From JBFWIL01 sp050256015 (lineage in GTDB: Bacteria; Bacteroidota; Bacteroidia; Bacteroidales; Prolixibacteraceae), in the NCBI GenBank assembly GCA_050256015.1, contig JBFWIL010000072.1, positions 1 through 11,474 of the forward strand: 11,474 nt of DNA, in the 5' to 3' direction. Position 1 is the first letter of the stretch. Every line of letters begins with the position of its first letter. Below, one piece after another: positions 1-6,726 of the stretch. The notes below the pieces were generated by a model that worked only from the letters and a program-made list of their open reading frames with translations, was not told where the DNA came from and did no database searches. Both the position numbers and the translations under genes were made by a program.

Positions 1-2182
1 CCAGCCCTTGCAATCCCATTTTCAGCAGTTCTTCCTTGCTGTACCCTGTTGCCGTTATGGCTCTTTTGTTCACATCGATTAACTGGCCGTCAGTCCCGAT
101 TACCCATACGGTTTCATTCATGCCGTCGATCAGGGCCCGATAATTCTGTTCGCTTTCCCTGAGTGCCTGTGTGGCCTTTTTCCGTTCGGAAATATCGTTC
201 AAAATCACTCCGATAAATAATTCTCCTTTACCGTTGTAGAAGATAGAAGAAGACACTTCTGCCGGGAACCGGCTGCCGTCTTTCCGGATGCAGCAGACTT
301 CCGCACCCTGTATTTTTCCTTTAGCCATAAAATGCTGGTGAAGTTCCTGAAACCCGGCATCCATGACGACCATTTTGTTTCTTCCTGCTTTAGTAATTTC
401 CTGTTCGCTCATGTTGAACATTTCGCAGGCAGCCCTATTTGCAGAAAGGACGGATCCGTCGGGACGGGTAAGCAGAACGGCATACATATTGTTTTCCATT
501 ACAAGCCGGGAAAGTTCTTCGCTGTCACGCAGCTGCTGTTCCCTCTTTTTCAGCTCGGAAATATTGCGGGTGACTCCCAGAAAACCGCTAATTTTTCCCT
601 GGCTGTTTCGTGTAAAGGAGATGTGCATTCCGGTCCAGATAAGTGTCCCGTCAGCACGGTAATGTTCCAACTGCAAAAGCCGTGAGCGGTTGGGATTTGC
701 ATCCGGTTCCTTTTCCCGTTCCAGTTCCTCTTCCAGAACGGTTTTCAGTAACTGTATTGATTGCGGAGGCATTTTTTCTTCCAGGGTGCGCTTGATGTGT
801 TCTTCAGCACGCTCCCCCAAGAGTCTGACTACGGACGGACTGATATAGGTTGTTCGCAGATCCAGATCGGCAGTCCATATAACGTCTGACATGTTTTCTG
901 CCAGCCTTCGGTATTTTCTTTCATTTTCCTTCAACCGGCTTTCAGCTTCCACCCGTGGGGTGATGTCTTCAACGATTACGGCGAATTCATTGGGGCGGTT
1001 GCAGTAAGCTTTGATGCTGTAATACCGGTTCAGCTCCCGGGAGTAATTTTCGAATGAATCGGGTTCTCCGGTCAGGACAACCTGCCCGTACCGCTCGATC
1101 CATATTTGCTCTGTGCCGGGTAATACTTCCAGTACCGTTTTTCCAATGATGTTCTCCTGCTTTAGCCCGGTCAGTTCCTCAAATTGCTTGTTGACTTCCA
1201 GGAAACGGTAATCGGCCGGCTTCCCTTCCTGGTCAAGAATTAATTCGTGGACGGCCATACCCAACTGCATTTGGGAAATCAGGCTTCTGTATTTCTTTTC
1301 ACTCTCGATCAGTTGCATCCGTTGTGCCCTTTCCTTGCTCCGGTCACTAAAAACCAGTACGACACCCGCCAGGTTTTGCTGGTCGTCCCGGATCGGGGCT
1401 CCACTGTCGGTAATGGGTATTTCACGGCCGTCTTTTGTCACGAGCAGGGCGTAATTGGTCAGTTCAACGATTTTTCCCTCCCGAAGCACCTGGTTGACCG
1501 GGTTTTCGATTCTTTCCCTGTTGCTTTCCCTGATAATATGGAAGATGTCTTCAATGGCTTTGTCCCGGGCTTCATGTTCGGTCCAGCCGGTCATTCTTTC
1601 AGCTACCGGATTGAGATACTGCACCTTGCCTTTTTTGTCGGCAGTAATGACTCCGTCGCCAATACTGTAAAGAATGGTCCCGAATCTTTTTTGAGATTGC
1701 TGGAGCTCCAGACTTTTTTTTAGTAATTCGCGGTAGAGGTTCCGTTGCCGGCAATAATGTCGCAGTGCAAGCAGCAGACTGGCTATGACCATAAGCAAAA
1801 GGAGGCCGACCGCACTAAAAGAGATTTGTTTGTTAAGTTTGTCATAGACGTTGTGCGTACTGGTTTGGGCCAACAAATACCCGTTTGCCTCGTCTGTCTG
1901 TTTCTGCTTGTTCTTGTTCTCCTGCGACAGGCTGTGTTCTTTCAACTGCCAGGGGTCTCCCCGGCTCAGTGTGCCAGTTTCAGAAAGCCTTCCCTGATAC
2001 CACCGGCTGAGTTCTCTTCTTTTTGCTTCGGCAAGGGTTTTAAATTCCCGGAATGTCTCTGCCCGGATTCCGGCTTTTTCGCTCCGGTACAGGACCCCTC
2101 CGGATACAACCATCAGGATCAGCAGAATGAATAATAATCCTGCCAGGCGGCTTTTCCCCGAATGATGCAGGTTTTTCCCCAT
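1..2182 (-). CDS. Multi-PAS membrane sensor protein, probable histidine kinase (3' end outside window)
   Basis: A single minus-strand frame stays open for 727 codons and runs off the left edge. The ATG at 2182 is the first in-frame Met, with an in-frame TAA three codons upstream. Two hydrophobic segments (about residues 13-33 and 122-141) enclose a short external region of about 88 residues, suggesting an inner-membrane anchor with a small periplasmic part. At least five PAS/PAC units follow, at about 165-285, 298-410, 424-545, 555-670 and 680 onward. Signs include DGVITAD, LNPVAERMTGW, GVTRNISELKKREQQL, RKDGSRFPAEV and NDISERKKATQALRESEQNYRAL; the short E-x-x-YR linkers between units are typical of PAS chains. 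The output domain is not in the window: HisKA/HATPase is most likely for this architecture, but GGDEF or another module cannot be excluded. Ligand and cofactor are unknown; PAS units of this type often bind small molecules or mediate dimerisation. Confidence 0.88.
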   Translation of the reverse strand, partial: MGKNLHHSGKSRLAGLLFILLILMVVSGGVLYRSEKAGIRAETFREFKTLAEAKRRELSRWYQGRLSETGTLSRGDPWQLKEHSLSQENKNKQKQTDEANGYLLAQTSTHNVYDKLNKQISFSAVGLLLLMVIASLLLALRHYCRQRNLYRELLKKSLELQQSQKRFGTILYSIGDGVITADKKGKVQYLNPVAERMTGWTEHEARDKAIEDIFHIIRESNRERIENPVNQVLREGKIVELTNYALLVTKDGREIPITDSGAPIRDDQQNLAGVVLVFSDRSKERAQRMQLIESEKKYRSLISQMQLGMAVHELILDQEGKPADYRFLEVNKQFEELTGLKQENIIGKTVLEVLPGTEQIWIERYGQVVLTGEPDSFENYSRELNRYYSIKAYCNRPNEFAVIVEDITPRVEAESRLKENERKYRRLAENMSDVIWTADLDLRTTYISPSVVRLLGERAEEHIKRTLEEKMPPQSIQLLKTVLEEELEREKEPDANPNRSRLLQLEHYRADGTLIWTGMHISFTRNSQGKISGFLGVTRNISELKKREQQLRDSEELSRLVMENNMYAVLLTRPDGSVLSANRAACEMFNMSEQEITKAGRNKMVVMDAGFQELHQHFMAKGKIQGAEVCCIRKDGSRFPAEVSSSIFYNGKGELFIGVILNDISERKKATQALRESEQNYRALIDGMNETVWVIGTDGQLIDVNKRAITATGYSKEELLKMGLQGL

Positions 2183-2217
2183 AAATCTTTAGTCACAGCT
2201 TCCTGTTTCTACCTGTT

Positions 2218-2270
2218 CCCCGAATAGCAGACCGGACGGTATGTTTCTGCCGGTTTTGTGCTGTACGGGG
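2218..2270 (-). other. Nested inverted repeat in the leader of the sensor gene
   Basis: Three paired blocks nest in order: CCCCG (2218-2222) with CGGGG (2266-2270), AGCA (2226-2229) with TGCT (2259-2262), and ACCGG (2231-2235) with CCGGT (2250-2254). Together they give 14 pairs, interrupted by a 3x3 internal loop and a 1x4 loop, closing on a 14-base loop. On the minus strand the structure ends about 35 bases before the sensor start codon, so it would lie in its 5' leader. It matches no riboswitch or leader family I recognise. It may be a regulatory RNA element or a chance arrangement. Confidence 0.35.
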
Positions 2271-2286
2271 ATTTTCCTTCTAAGTT

Positions 2287-2313
2287 AAAAAAAAAATATA
2301 TACCGGCCCCCGG
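2287..2313 (-). terminator. Weak terminator-like hairpin with T10 tract, upstream of the sensor gene
   Basis: Read on the minus strand, CCGG-ggg-CCGG (2313-2303) is followed by a short TA-rich spacer and ten T residues (2296-2287). The stem has only four pairs but is all G/C. It lies about 105 bases before the sensor start, so if functional it would act as an attenuator or stop upstream transcription. The short stem makes the call weak. Confidence 0.25.
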
Positions 2314-2537
2314 AGCCTGGAAATTTCTGTTCGTTGATAATCCGGCAGATTTTATCTCGTGTATTGCGAGGAGAGAGAATAAATGAGGCGATTTGTTGTC
2401 GTGAATTGTTTTTAAAGGAGTTTTTTGATCCGGATACAAAATAATATATTGCACCATGTTTTGGTTGACAGGATAATTGTATTAATCCATAATATGTTTT
2501 TGTTGTATCTTTACTGAACAAATCAAATCATGAATTT

Positions 2538-2568
2538 TGCAGAAGAAAGAGCTTCTGTAGCATTTTTT
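2538..2568 (+). terminator. Terminator-like hairpin, possible early attenuator
   Basis: TGCAGAAG (2538-2545) pairs with CTTCTGTA (2552-2559) across a six-base loop, giving eight pairs including one G-U. It is followed three bases later by six T residues (2563-2568). The form fits an intrinsic terminator on the plus strand. No called gene ends just upstream. A -7-like TATCTTTA lies at 2506-2513, so a very short transcript could start and stop here before reaching the PagL-like gene. Confidence 0.45.
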
Positions 2569-2634
2569 ATATAGTCAATTCCTTTGTTCTCGTTTGCAGA
2601 GCGAGCTAAAAATTAACAAAAATATATGGTGAGT

Positions 2635-2668
2635 TTGACTACATAAAGCGAACTATCGTTTATTTTTA
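2635..2668 (+). promoter_or_regulatory. Weak candidate promoter for the PagL-like gene
   Basis: A -7-like TATTTTTA at 2661-2668 has a TTG at 2635-2637. The spacing is 23 bases, longer than the usual 19-20 of the Bacteroidota pattern, and the final G of TAnnTTTG is A. It lies downstream of the terminator-like hairpin at 2538-2568 and would give a leader of about 75 bases to the GTG at 2749. Confidence 0.22.
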
Positions 2669-2748
2669 CGTTTTTTTGTGACGGCGATGCTTGGCGGAGT
2701 TGCAGTATTAGGCAAAAGCGGCAGGTATTTTGCGTAAAACAAACGGCA

Positions 2749-4071
2749 GTGAAAGGGGATAGAAAAACTAAAATTTATGAAGGGAAAGTAATGACTCTTT
2801 TGGGTTTATTGCTTTTTCTTTTCGATGTGGCTTTTGCTGAAGGATGCAGGGTGTCTGGAAATAATACAGATAGCGTATCTTCTCTTCCAGCAGGCAGGAA
2901 GACGCTGTCAGATAATTTTTCTTCTGCAGGGGAATTTTTCCTGTCTTCTGGTCGTTTGCTTCACAGGCTGGGCATAGAAATCCGGCCGGCTTACATTTTC
3001 CCAACAAATCCTTTTCTGCGGGGAGACAATGCTACCGGGAAACCAATAGAAAACTCGTTTTCCGCACATTTGAAATATTCGTTTCAATTTCATCCTCATA
3101 CCAATACCGGTCGGATATACGGAGAGGCTTACCAGGGAATCGGCCTGGCCTTTTATACTTTCGGGGAAAGTAAACAAGTGGGAAATCCGGTTGCATTTTA
3201 TCTTTTTCATGGAGCACGGATAAACCAGTTTAATCCTCGCTTGTCACTAAATTATGAATGGAACTTCGGCTTGTCGTTCGGCTGGAAACCTTACGATTAT
3301 GAAGACAATAATTACAACATCATGATCGGGTCGAAGCTGAATGCATACATCAACGCAGATTTATATCTGAGATGGATGCTTTCGCCTCAATTTGATCTGA
3401 ACTGCGGCGTTTCCCTCTCCCATTTTTCCAATGGGAACACCAAGTATCCGAATGCGGGACTTAATACCACAGGTTTAAACATGGGGGTGGTGTATAACTT
3501 TAACAGGGGAAACGATTTTCATCAGGATACGTTTGCCAGGTTCTGTATCCCGGATTTTTCCCGCCACCTAAGCTATGACCTGGTGTTTTTCGGTTCCTGG
3601 CGCCGGAAAGGAGTTGCTTTTGGAGATAAGCAGGTTGCCTCTCCCGACGCCTATATGGTATTGGGATTCAATTTTGCTCCGATGTATAATTTTGGATACA
3701 AGTTCCGTGCGGGGGTCTCGCTCGACGGTGTTTATGATGGCAGTGCCAATGTGTATACCAAAGATTTCATTATCGGTACCGAGCAGGAGTTTTTTAAACC
3801 TTCACTCAGCAAACAGTTGGCCCTGGGGCTCTCAGGACGGGCGGAGTATGTGATGCCCTTTTTTGCGGTCGATTTTGGGATGGGGGTCAATGTGCTGCAC
3901 CGGGGAGGAGATCTGAAGGCTTTTTATCAGATAATAGCTCTAAAAATCGAAATTATCCGAAATTCCTTTATCCATATAGGATATAACCTCAAAGATTTTC
4001 ATGACCCTAATTTCCTGATGTTGGGGATTGGTTTTCATTTTAATAACAAGTATCCTTCCCTTCTTCACTGA
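2749..4071 (+). CDS. PagL-like lipid A deacylase / acyloxyacyl hydrolase family outer-membrane protein
   Basis: The 440-residue product starts with a charged stretch and a hydrophobic core ending DVAFA (about 16-30), a Sec signal peptide likely cleaved after AFA. The mature part is rich in alternating aromatic strands and ends LMLGIGFHF, as in outer-membrane barrels. The segment SHFSNGNTKYPNAGLN (224-239) matches the conserved region of the PagL family, where the His and Ser of H-x-S-N are catalytic (here His225 and Ser227); PagL removes an acyl chain from lipid A. It is far longer than proteobacterial PagL (about 150-170 residues), which is normal for Bacteroidota homologues. The acid expected about a dozen residues after the Ser is not obvious. 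Start: GTG at 2749 supplies a positive n-region; ATG at 2791 has an AAGG upstream and gives 426 residues, but its signal peptide would lack positive charge. The gene is alone on its strand here. Activity and substrate are inferred from the motif only. Confidence 0.8.
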   Translation: MKGDRKTKIYEGKVMTLLGLLLFLFDVAFAEGCRVSGNNTDSVSSLPAGRKTLSDNFSSAGEFFLSSGRLLHRLGIEIRPAYIFPTNPFLRGDNATGKPIENSFSAHLKYSFQFHPHTNTGRIYGEAYQGIGLAFYTFGESKQVGNPVAFYLFHGARINQFNPRLSLNYEWNFGLSFGWKPYDYEDNNYNIMIGSKLNAYINADLYLRWMLSPQFDLNCGVSLSHFSNGNTKYPNAGLNTTGLNMGVVYNFNRGNDFHQDTFARFCIPDFSRHLSYDLVFFGSWRRKGVAFGDKQVASPDAYMVLGFNFAPMYNFGYKFRAGVSLDGVYDGSANVYTKDFIIGTEQEFFKPSLSKQLALGLSGRAEYVMPFFAVDFGMGVNVLHRGGDLKAFYQIIALKIEIIRNSFIHIGYNLKDFHDPNFLMLGIGFHFNNKYPSLLH

Positions 4072-4120
4072 TTTTTCCTCAGTTTTCTGGGCTGAATGCT
4101 GCGAAATACCAAAGTGGTTC

Positions 4121-4139
4121 AAGCCGTTTGAAGGCTTTT
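4121..4139 (+). terminator. Weak hairpin after the PagL-like gene
   Basis: AAGCC (4121-4125) pairs with GGCTT (4133-4137) around a seven-base loop, followed by only two more T residues. It lies 50 bases after the stop codon. The short stem and T run make it a weak terminator candidate. Confidence 0.25.
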
Positions 4140-4163
4140 GCCTAAAAGAGTATTCCTGATAAA

Positions 4164-4203
4164 GATGTAATACACTGAATTACATCCGGGGGTAATTTTT
4201 TTT
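4164..4203. terminator. Perfect 8-bp hairpin between convergent PagL-like gene and tRNA-Cys
   Basis: GATGTAAT (4164-4171) pairs perfectly with ATTACATC (4179-4186) around a seven-base loop. On the plus strand a T8 tract follows at 4196-4203 after a nine-base gap; on the minus strand TTTAT follows directly. The hairpin sits between a plus-strand gene and a minus-strand tRNA, where a shared two-way terminator is expected. The AT-rich stem and the gap to the T tract lower confidence. Confidence 0.4.
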
Positions 4204-4204
4204 G

Positions 4205-4275
4205 AGGTCGGTGGCGGATTCGAACCGCCGTACGCGGTTTTGCAGACCGCTGCCTAGCCACTCGGCCAACCGACC
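4205..4275 (-). tRNA. tRNA-Cys (GCA anticodon)
   Basis: Read on the minus strand, the 71-base cloverleaf has a perfect seven-pair acceptor stem (GGTCGGT with ACCGACC), a short D stem (GCC/GGC), an anticodon stem GCGGT/ACCGC with loop CTGCAAA giving anticodon GCA, a four-base variable loop and a T arm GGCGG-TTCGAAT-CCGCC. The unpaired base after the acceptor stem is T (U73), the discriminator expected for cysteine. CCA is not encoded and must be added by the CCA enzyme. A good Bacteroidota-type promoter lies just upstream at 4303-4332. The gene follows folB on the same strand. Confidence 0.97.
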
Positions 4276-4302
4276 CGGTTGTCTGCTCCGGTTTGGGGAC
4301 AG

Positions 4303-4332
4303 CAAAAATAGATAAAAAATTTAGCTTTGCAA
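4303..4332 (-). promoter_or_regulatory. Bacteroidota-type promoter of tRNA-Cys
   Basis: On the minus strand TTG (4332-4330) is separated by exactly 19 bases from TATTTTTG (4310-4303). This fits the TTG-N19-TAnnTTTG pattern of the Bacteroidota primary sigma factor exactly. Transcription would start near 4297, about 20 bases before the mature tRNA. It lies between folB and the tRNA, so the tRNA need not depend on folB transcription. Confidence 0.65.
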
Positions 4333-4348
4333 TACGTTCGTTCTGCTT

Positions 4349-4702
4349 TTATTTGCGAACTGTAACACTCACCTTTTCAAGTCTGCCGCCCAGGGGCGGA
4401 TTCATCTTTGATAACTTTACTGTAGCCTGCTCTGTCTGGGGAAATGCCGTATAGATGGCATTCAGGATGCGGGTACAGACATGCTCCAGCAGGGCGGAAG
4501 GAATTTGCATTTCCCTTCTTGTCAGTTCATAAACCTCCTGATAGTTCAGGGCATCTTCCAGCCGGTCGCTTGCTCCGGCTGCGGTACAGTCGGTCTGGAT
4601 GCTGAGCGACACGAGAAAGTGGGCGCCCACTTTCCTTTCACTGGGGAAATAGCCGTGGTAGGCATAAAATTCCATTCCTTCCAATTCGATTAAGCCATTC
4701 AT
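4349..4702 (-). CDS. folB: Dihydroneopterin aldolase
   Basis: The protein converts 7,8-dihydroneopterin to 6-hydroxymethyl-7,8-dihydropterin plus glycolaldehyde in folate synthesis; it is a cytosolic oligomer. From the ATG at 4702 the product is 117 residues, the usual family length. Expected features are present: YAYHGYFPSERKVG with Glu22, ALNYQEVYE with Tyr54, LLEHVCTRI, and VKLSKMNPPLGG with Lys99, matching the Glu22, Tyr54 and Lys100 active-site positions of characterised FolB proteins. An upstream in-frame ATG at 4741 would add 13 residues (including PFPCSLTHN) before the conserved N-terminus, so I prefer 4702. The gene is divergent from glnS and lies 73 bases upstream of tRNA-Cys on the same strand. 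Confidence 0.93.
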   Translation of the reverse strand: MNGLIELEGMEFYAYHGYFPSERKVGAHFLVSLSIQTDCTAAGASDRLEDALNYQEVYELTRREMQIPSALLEHVCTRILNAIYTAFPQTEQATVKLSKMNPPLGGRLEKVSVTVRK

Positions 4703-4788
4703 GGTAATTCTGTTATGTGTTAAGCTGCATGGAAACGGCAAAGAGCTGCTCCCGCAGGAGATTTTAGCAGACAGCTGCCGGACGGGAA

Positions 4789-4796
4789 CAAAATTA
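4789..4796 (-). promoter_or_regulatory. Candidate -7 element for folB
   Basis: TAATTTTG on the minus strand fits the TAnnTTTG element, about 87 bases before the preferred folB start. No TTG is seen at the right distance upstream, so support is limited to the one box and its place in the divergent folB/glnS spacer. Confidence 0.28.
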
Positions 4797-4855
4797 ATTT
4801 TTATTTTTGGATCATGATTTTCGCAGGAGAAAATCCGCTGTGCGGAATCATTTTA

Positions 4856-4863
4856 TACTTTTG
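4856..4863 (+). promoter_or_regulatory. Candidate -7 element for glnS
   Basis: TACTTTTG fits the TAnnTTTG element and lies about 31 bases before the glnS ATG, a usual leader length. The -33 position has no TTG. A small inverted repeat, TCCGC-tgt-GCGGA (4834-4846), lies just where the -33 box would be and could be an operator or chance. Confidence 0.38.
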
Positions 4864-4894
4864 TAGTTCAGAATGAACCATTAATCGGATAACT

Positions 4895-6592
4895 ATGAGT
4901 GAGAACAGTCCTGAAAAGGAAGTTGCGGTAAAAAAGAATTTTATCCATCAGATTGTTGAAGAAGAAATCAAACAGGGAAAGAACGGAAGCCGGGTACATA
5001 CCCGTTTCCCGCCCGAGCCCAATGGTTACCTGCATATCGGGCATGCCAAATCCATCTGCCTGAATTTCGGGACTGCTCAAAAGTATAAGGGGCTGACCAA
5101 CCTGCGCTTTGACGATACCAATCCTTCCCGGGAGGAGACGGAATATGTGGATTCGATCAAGGAAGATGTGCGTTGGCTGGGGTTTAGCTGGGATGACCGG
5201 GAATATTATGCTTCCGATTATTTTGACAGGCTGTATGAATTTGCCTTGAAGCTGATCCGGGAAGGGAAAGCTTATGTGGACGACCAGGATGCCGAAACTA
5301 TCAGCAGTCATCGGGGCACGCCTACCCGGCCGGGACAGGAAAGCCCTTTCCGCAACCGTTCTGAGGAAGAAAATATGGGGCTTTTCCTGCGTATGCAGGC
5401 CGGTGAGTTTAAGGAAGGTCTGCGGGTGCTTCGTGCGAAAATTGATATGGCTTCTCCAAACATGCATATGCGTGATCCCATTCTCTACCGGATCATGAAA
5501 ACCCCGCATCACCGTACCGGAGACAAATGGTGCATTTATCCCATGTATGATTTTGCCCACGGGCAGTGTGATTACTGGGAAGGGATTACGCATTCCATCT
5601 GTACGCTTGAGTTTGAAGTTCACCGTCCCCTGTACGACTGGTTTATTGATCATCTGAAGGATGGCGATTACCGGCCACGGCAAATTGAGTTTGCACGGCT
5701 CAACCTGAGTTATACGGTGATGAGCAAACGGAAGCTTCTGGAACTGGTTAAGGGCGGTTATGTCAGGGGATGGGACGATCCGCGTATGCCTACCATCTGC
5801 GGACTGCGCCGTAGGGGCTATACACCTGAATCAATCCGCAACTTTTCCGAGCGTATTGGAGTGACCAAGGTAGATGGTATGATTGATGTTTCCCTGCTGG
5901 AGCACAGCGTTAGGGAAGACCTGAATAAAAGAGCGCAAAGGGTGATGGGCGTACTGGACCCGGTGAAGGTGGTGATTACCAATTATCCGGAGGGACAGGT
6001 GGACCAGATGGAAGCCGTCAACAATCCGGAAGACCCTTCGGCCGGAACCCGCCTGGTTCCTTTTTCCCGGGAGCTCTATATTGAACGTGATGATTTTATG
6101 GAGAATCCGCCCCGTAAGTTTTTCAGGCTTGCCCCGGGTAGGGAAGTGCGTTTGCGTTATGCTTATTTCATAACCTGTACGGGGGTGGTGAAAGACGCCG
6201 AAGGACACATTACCGAGCTGCACTGTACCTATGATCCGGCTTCCCGGGGCGGAAACTCACCCGACGGAAGGAAAGTCAAGGCTACCCTGCACTGGGTGTC
6301 GGCTGCGGAAAACGTGAAGGCGGAAGTGCGGCTGTACGACAGGCTTTTTAACGATGAGGATCCGGCGGGACACAAGGATGTTGACTTTAAGGATTTTCTG
6401 AATCCAGATTCTCTGAAGGTTCTGCCTGTTTGTTTTGTGGAACCTTATGTAAAATCGGCCGTGCCGCTCGATTTCTTTCAGTTTGAACGGATTGGCTATT
6501 TTAATCTGGATCCAGACAGTCACGCCGGCAAGCTGGTTTTTAACCGGACGGCTTCCTTGCGCGATACCTGGTCGAAGCTGAATGCAAGATAA
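4895..6592 (+). CDS. glnS: Glutamine--tRNA ligase (GlnRS)
   Basis: The protein attaches glutamine to tRNA-Gln using ATP, in the cytosol. It is 565 residues, close to the usual bacterial length of about 550. The class I signatures are clear: PPEPNGYLHIGHAKS with the HIGH motif at 47-50, followed by LRFDDTNP (70-77), and VMSKR (275-279) as the KMSKS equivalent. The catalytic domain fills about 30-335 and the two-barrel anticodon-binding domain about 340-560. The Gln-type signature YPMYDFAHGQCDYWEGITHS (215-234) separates it from GluRS. Its presence suggests that tRNA-Gln is charged directly in this organism. It is divergent from folB with a 192-base spacer. A 271-codon frame on the opposite strand (4868-5683) is a shadow of this gene. 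Confidence 0.97.
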   Translation: MSENSPEKEVAVKKNFIHQIVEEEIKQGKNGSRVHTRFPPEPNGYLHIGHAKSICLNFGTAQKYKGLTNLRFDDTNPSREETEYVDSIKEDVRWLGFSWDDREYYASDYFDRLYEFALKLIREGKAYVDDQDAETISSHRGTPTRPGQESPFRNRSEEENMGLFLRMQAGEFKEGLRVLRAKIDMASPNMHMRDPILYRIMKTPHHRTGDKWCIYPMYDFAHGQCDYWEGITHSICTLEFEVHRPLYDWFIDHLKDGDYRPRQIEFARLNLSYTVMSKRKLLELVKGGYVRGWDDPRMPTICGLRRRGYTPESIRNFSERIGVTKVDGMIDVSLLEHSVREDLNKRAQRVMGVLDPVKVVITNYPEGQVDQMEAVNNPEDPSAGTRLVPFSRELYIERDDFMENPPRKFFRLAPGREVRLRYAYFITCTGVVKDAEGHITELHCTYDPASRGGNSPDGRKVKATLHWVSAAENVKAEVRLYDRLFNDEDPAGHKDVDFKDFLNPDSLKVLPVCFVEPYVKSAVPLDFFQFERIGYFNLDPDSHAGKLVFNRTASLRDTWSKLNAR

Positions 6593-6689
6593 TTGCATTC
6601 CTCTTCATTTTAAGTCCGTTCTTAAAGCTATAATTCCGGGGCGATAATTTGTTTTAGGGAAGTGGTGTTTTCATTTTAGCAACTGGCTG

Positions 6690-6719
6690 TTGGGAAAACA
6701 TCAATCTTTATTACTTTTA
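6690..6719 (+). promoter_or_regulatory. Candidate promoter for the membrane protein / pullulanase pair
   Basis: TTG at 6690-6692 is followed after exactly 19 bases by TACTTTTA (6712-6719), matching TTG-N19-TAnnTTTG except the last base. Transcription would start near 6725. That is almost at the first ATG (6727) and leaves about 38 bases to the second in-frame ATG (6763), which favours the later start if this promoter is real. Confidence 0.45.
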
Positions 6720-6726
6720 ACCTTAA

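Larger units (their letters stand above)
2183..2748. other. AT-rich intergenic region between two divergent genes, with several hairpin candidates
   Basis: These 566 bases separate the sensor gene (minus) from the PagL-like gene (plus). Two overlapping minus-strand reading frames exist here (2209-2457 and 2285-2521), but both run through a homopolymer tract, resemble no family I know and overlap each other, so I do not call them. The region contains a nested inverted repeat (2218-2270), a GC hairpin next to a ten-base A/T tract (2287-2313), a hairpin plus T tract (2538-2568) and Bacteroidota-like -7 elements at 2506-2513 and 2661-2668. It most likely carries the promoters and leaders of both flanking genes. 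Confidence 0.6.

Noticed and set aside
332..2134. Several plus-strand frames (332-685, 363-662, 1247-1723, 1455-1670, 1745-2134)
   Set aside because: All are antisense to the continuous 727-codon multi-PAS frame, which has clear domain motifs throughout.
2209..2521. Two overlapping minus-strand frames of 78-82 codons in the intergenic region
   Set aside because: They overlap each other, cross the A/T homopolymer tract, lack recognisable motifs and have no promoter or ribosome-binding signal.
4868..5683. 271-codon open frame on the minus strand opposite glnS
   Set aside because: Lies wholly against a certain GlnRS coding frame, shows no family motifs, and is explained by the codon bias of glnS.
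6609..6626. TTTAAG-tccgtt-CTTAAA hairpin after glnS
   Set aside because: A six-pair, mostly A/T stem without a T tract is too weak to call a terminator.
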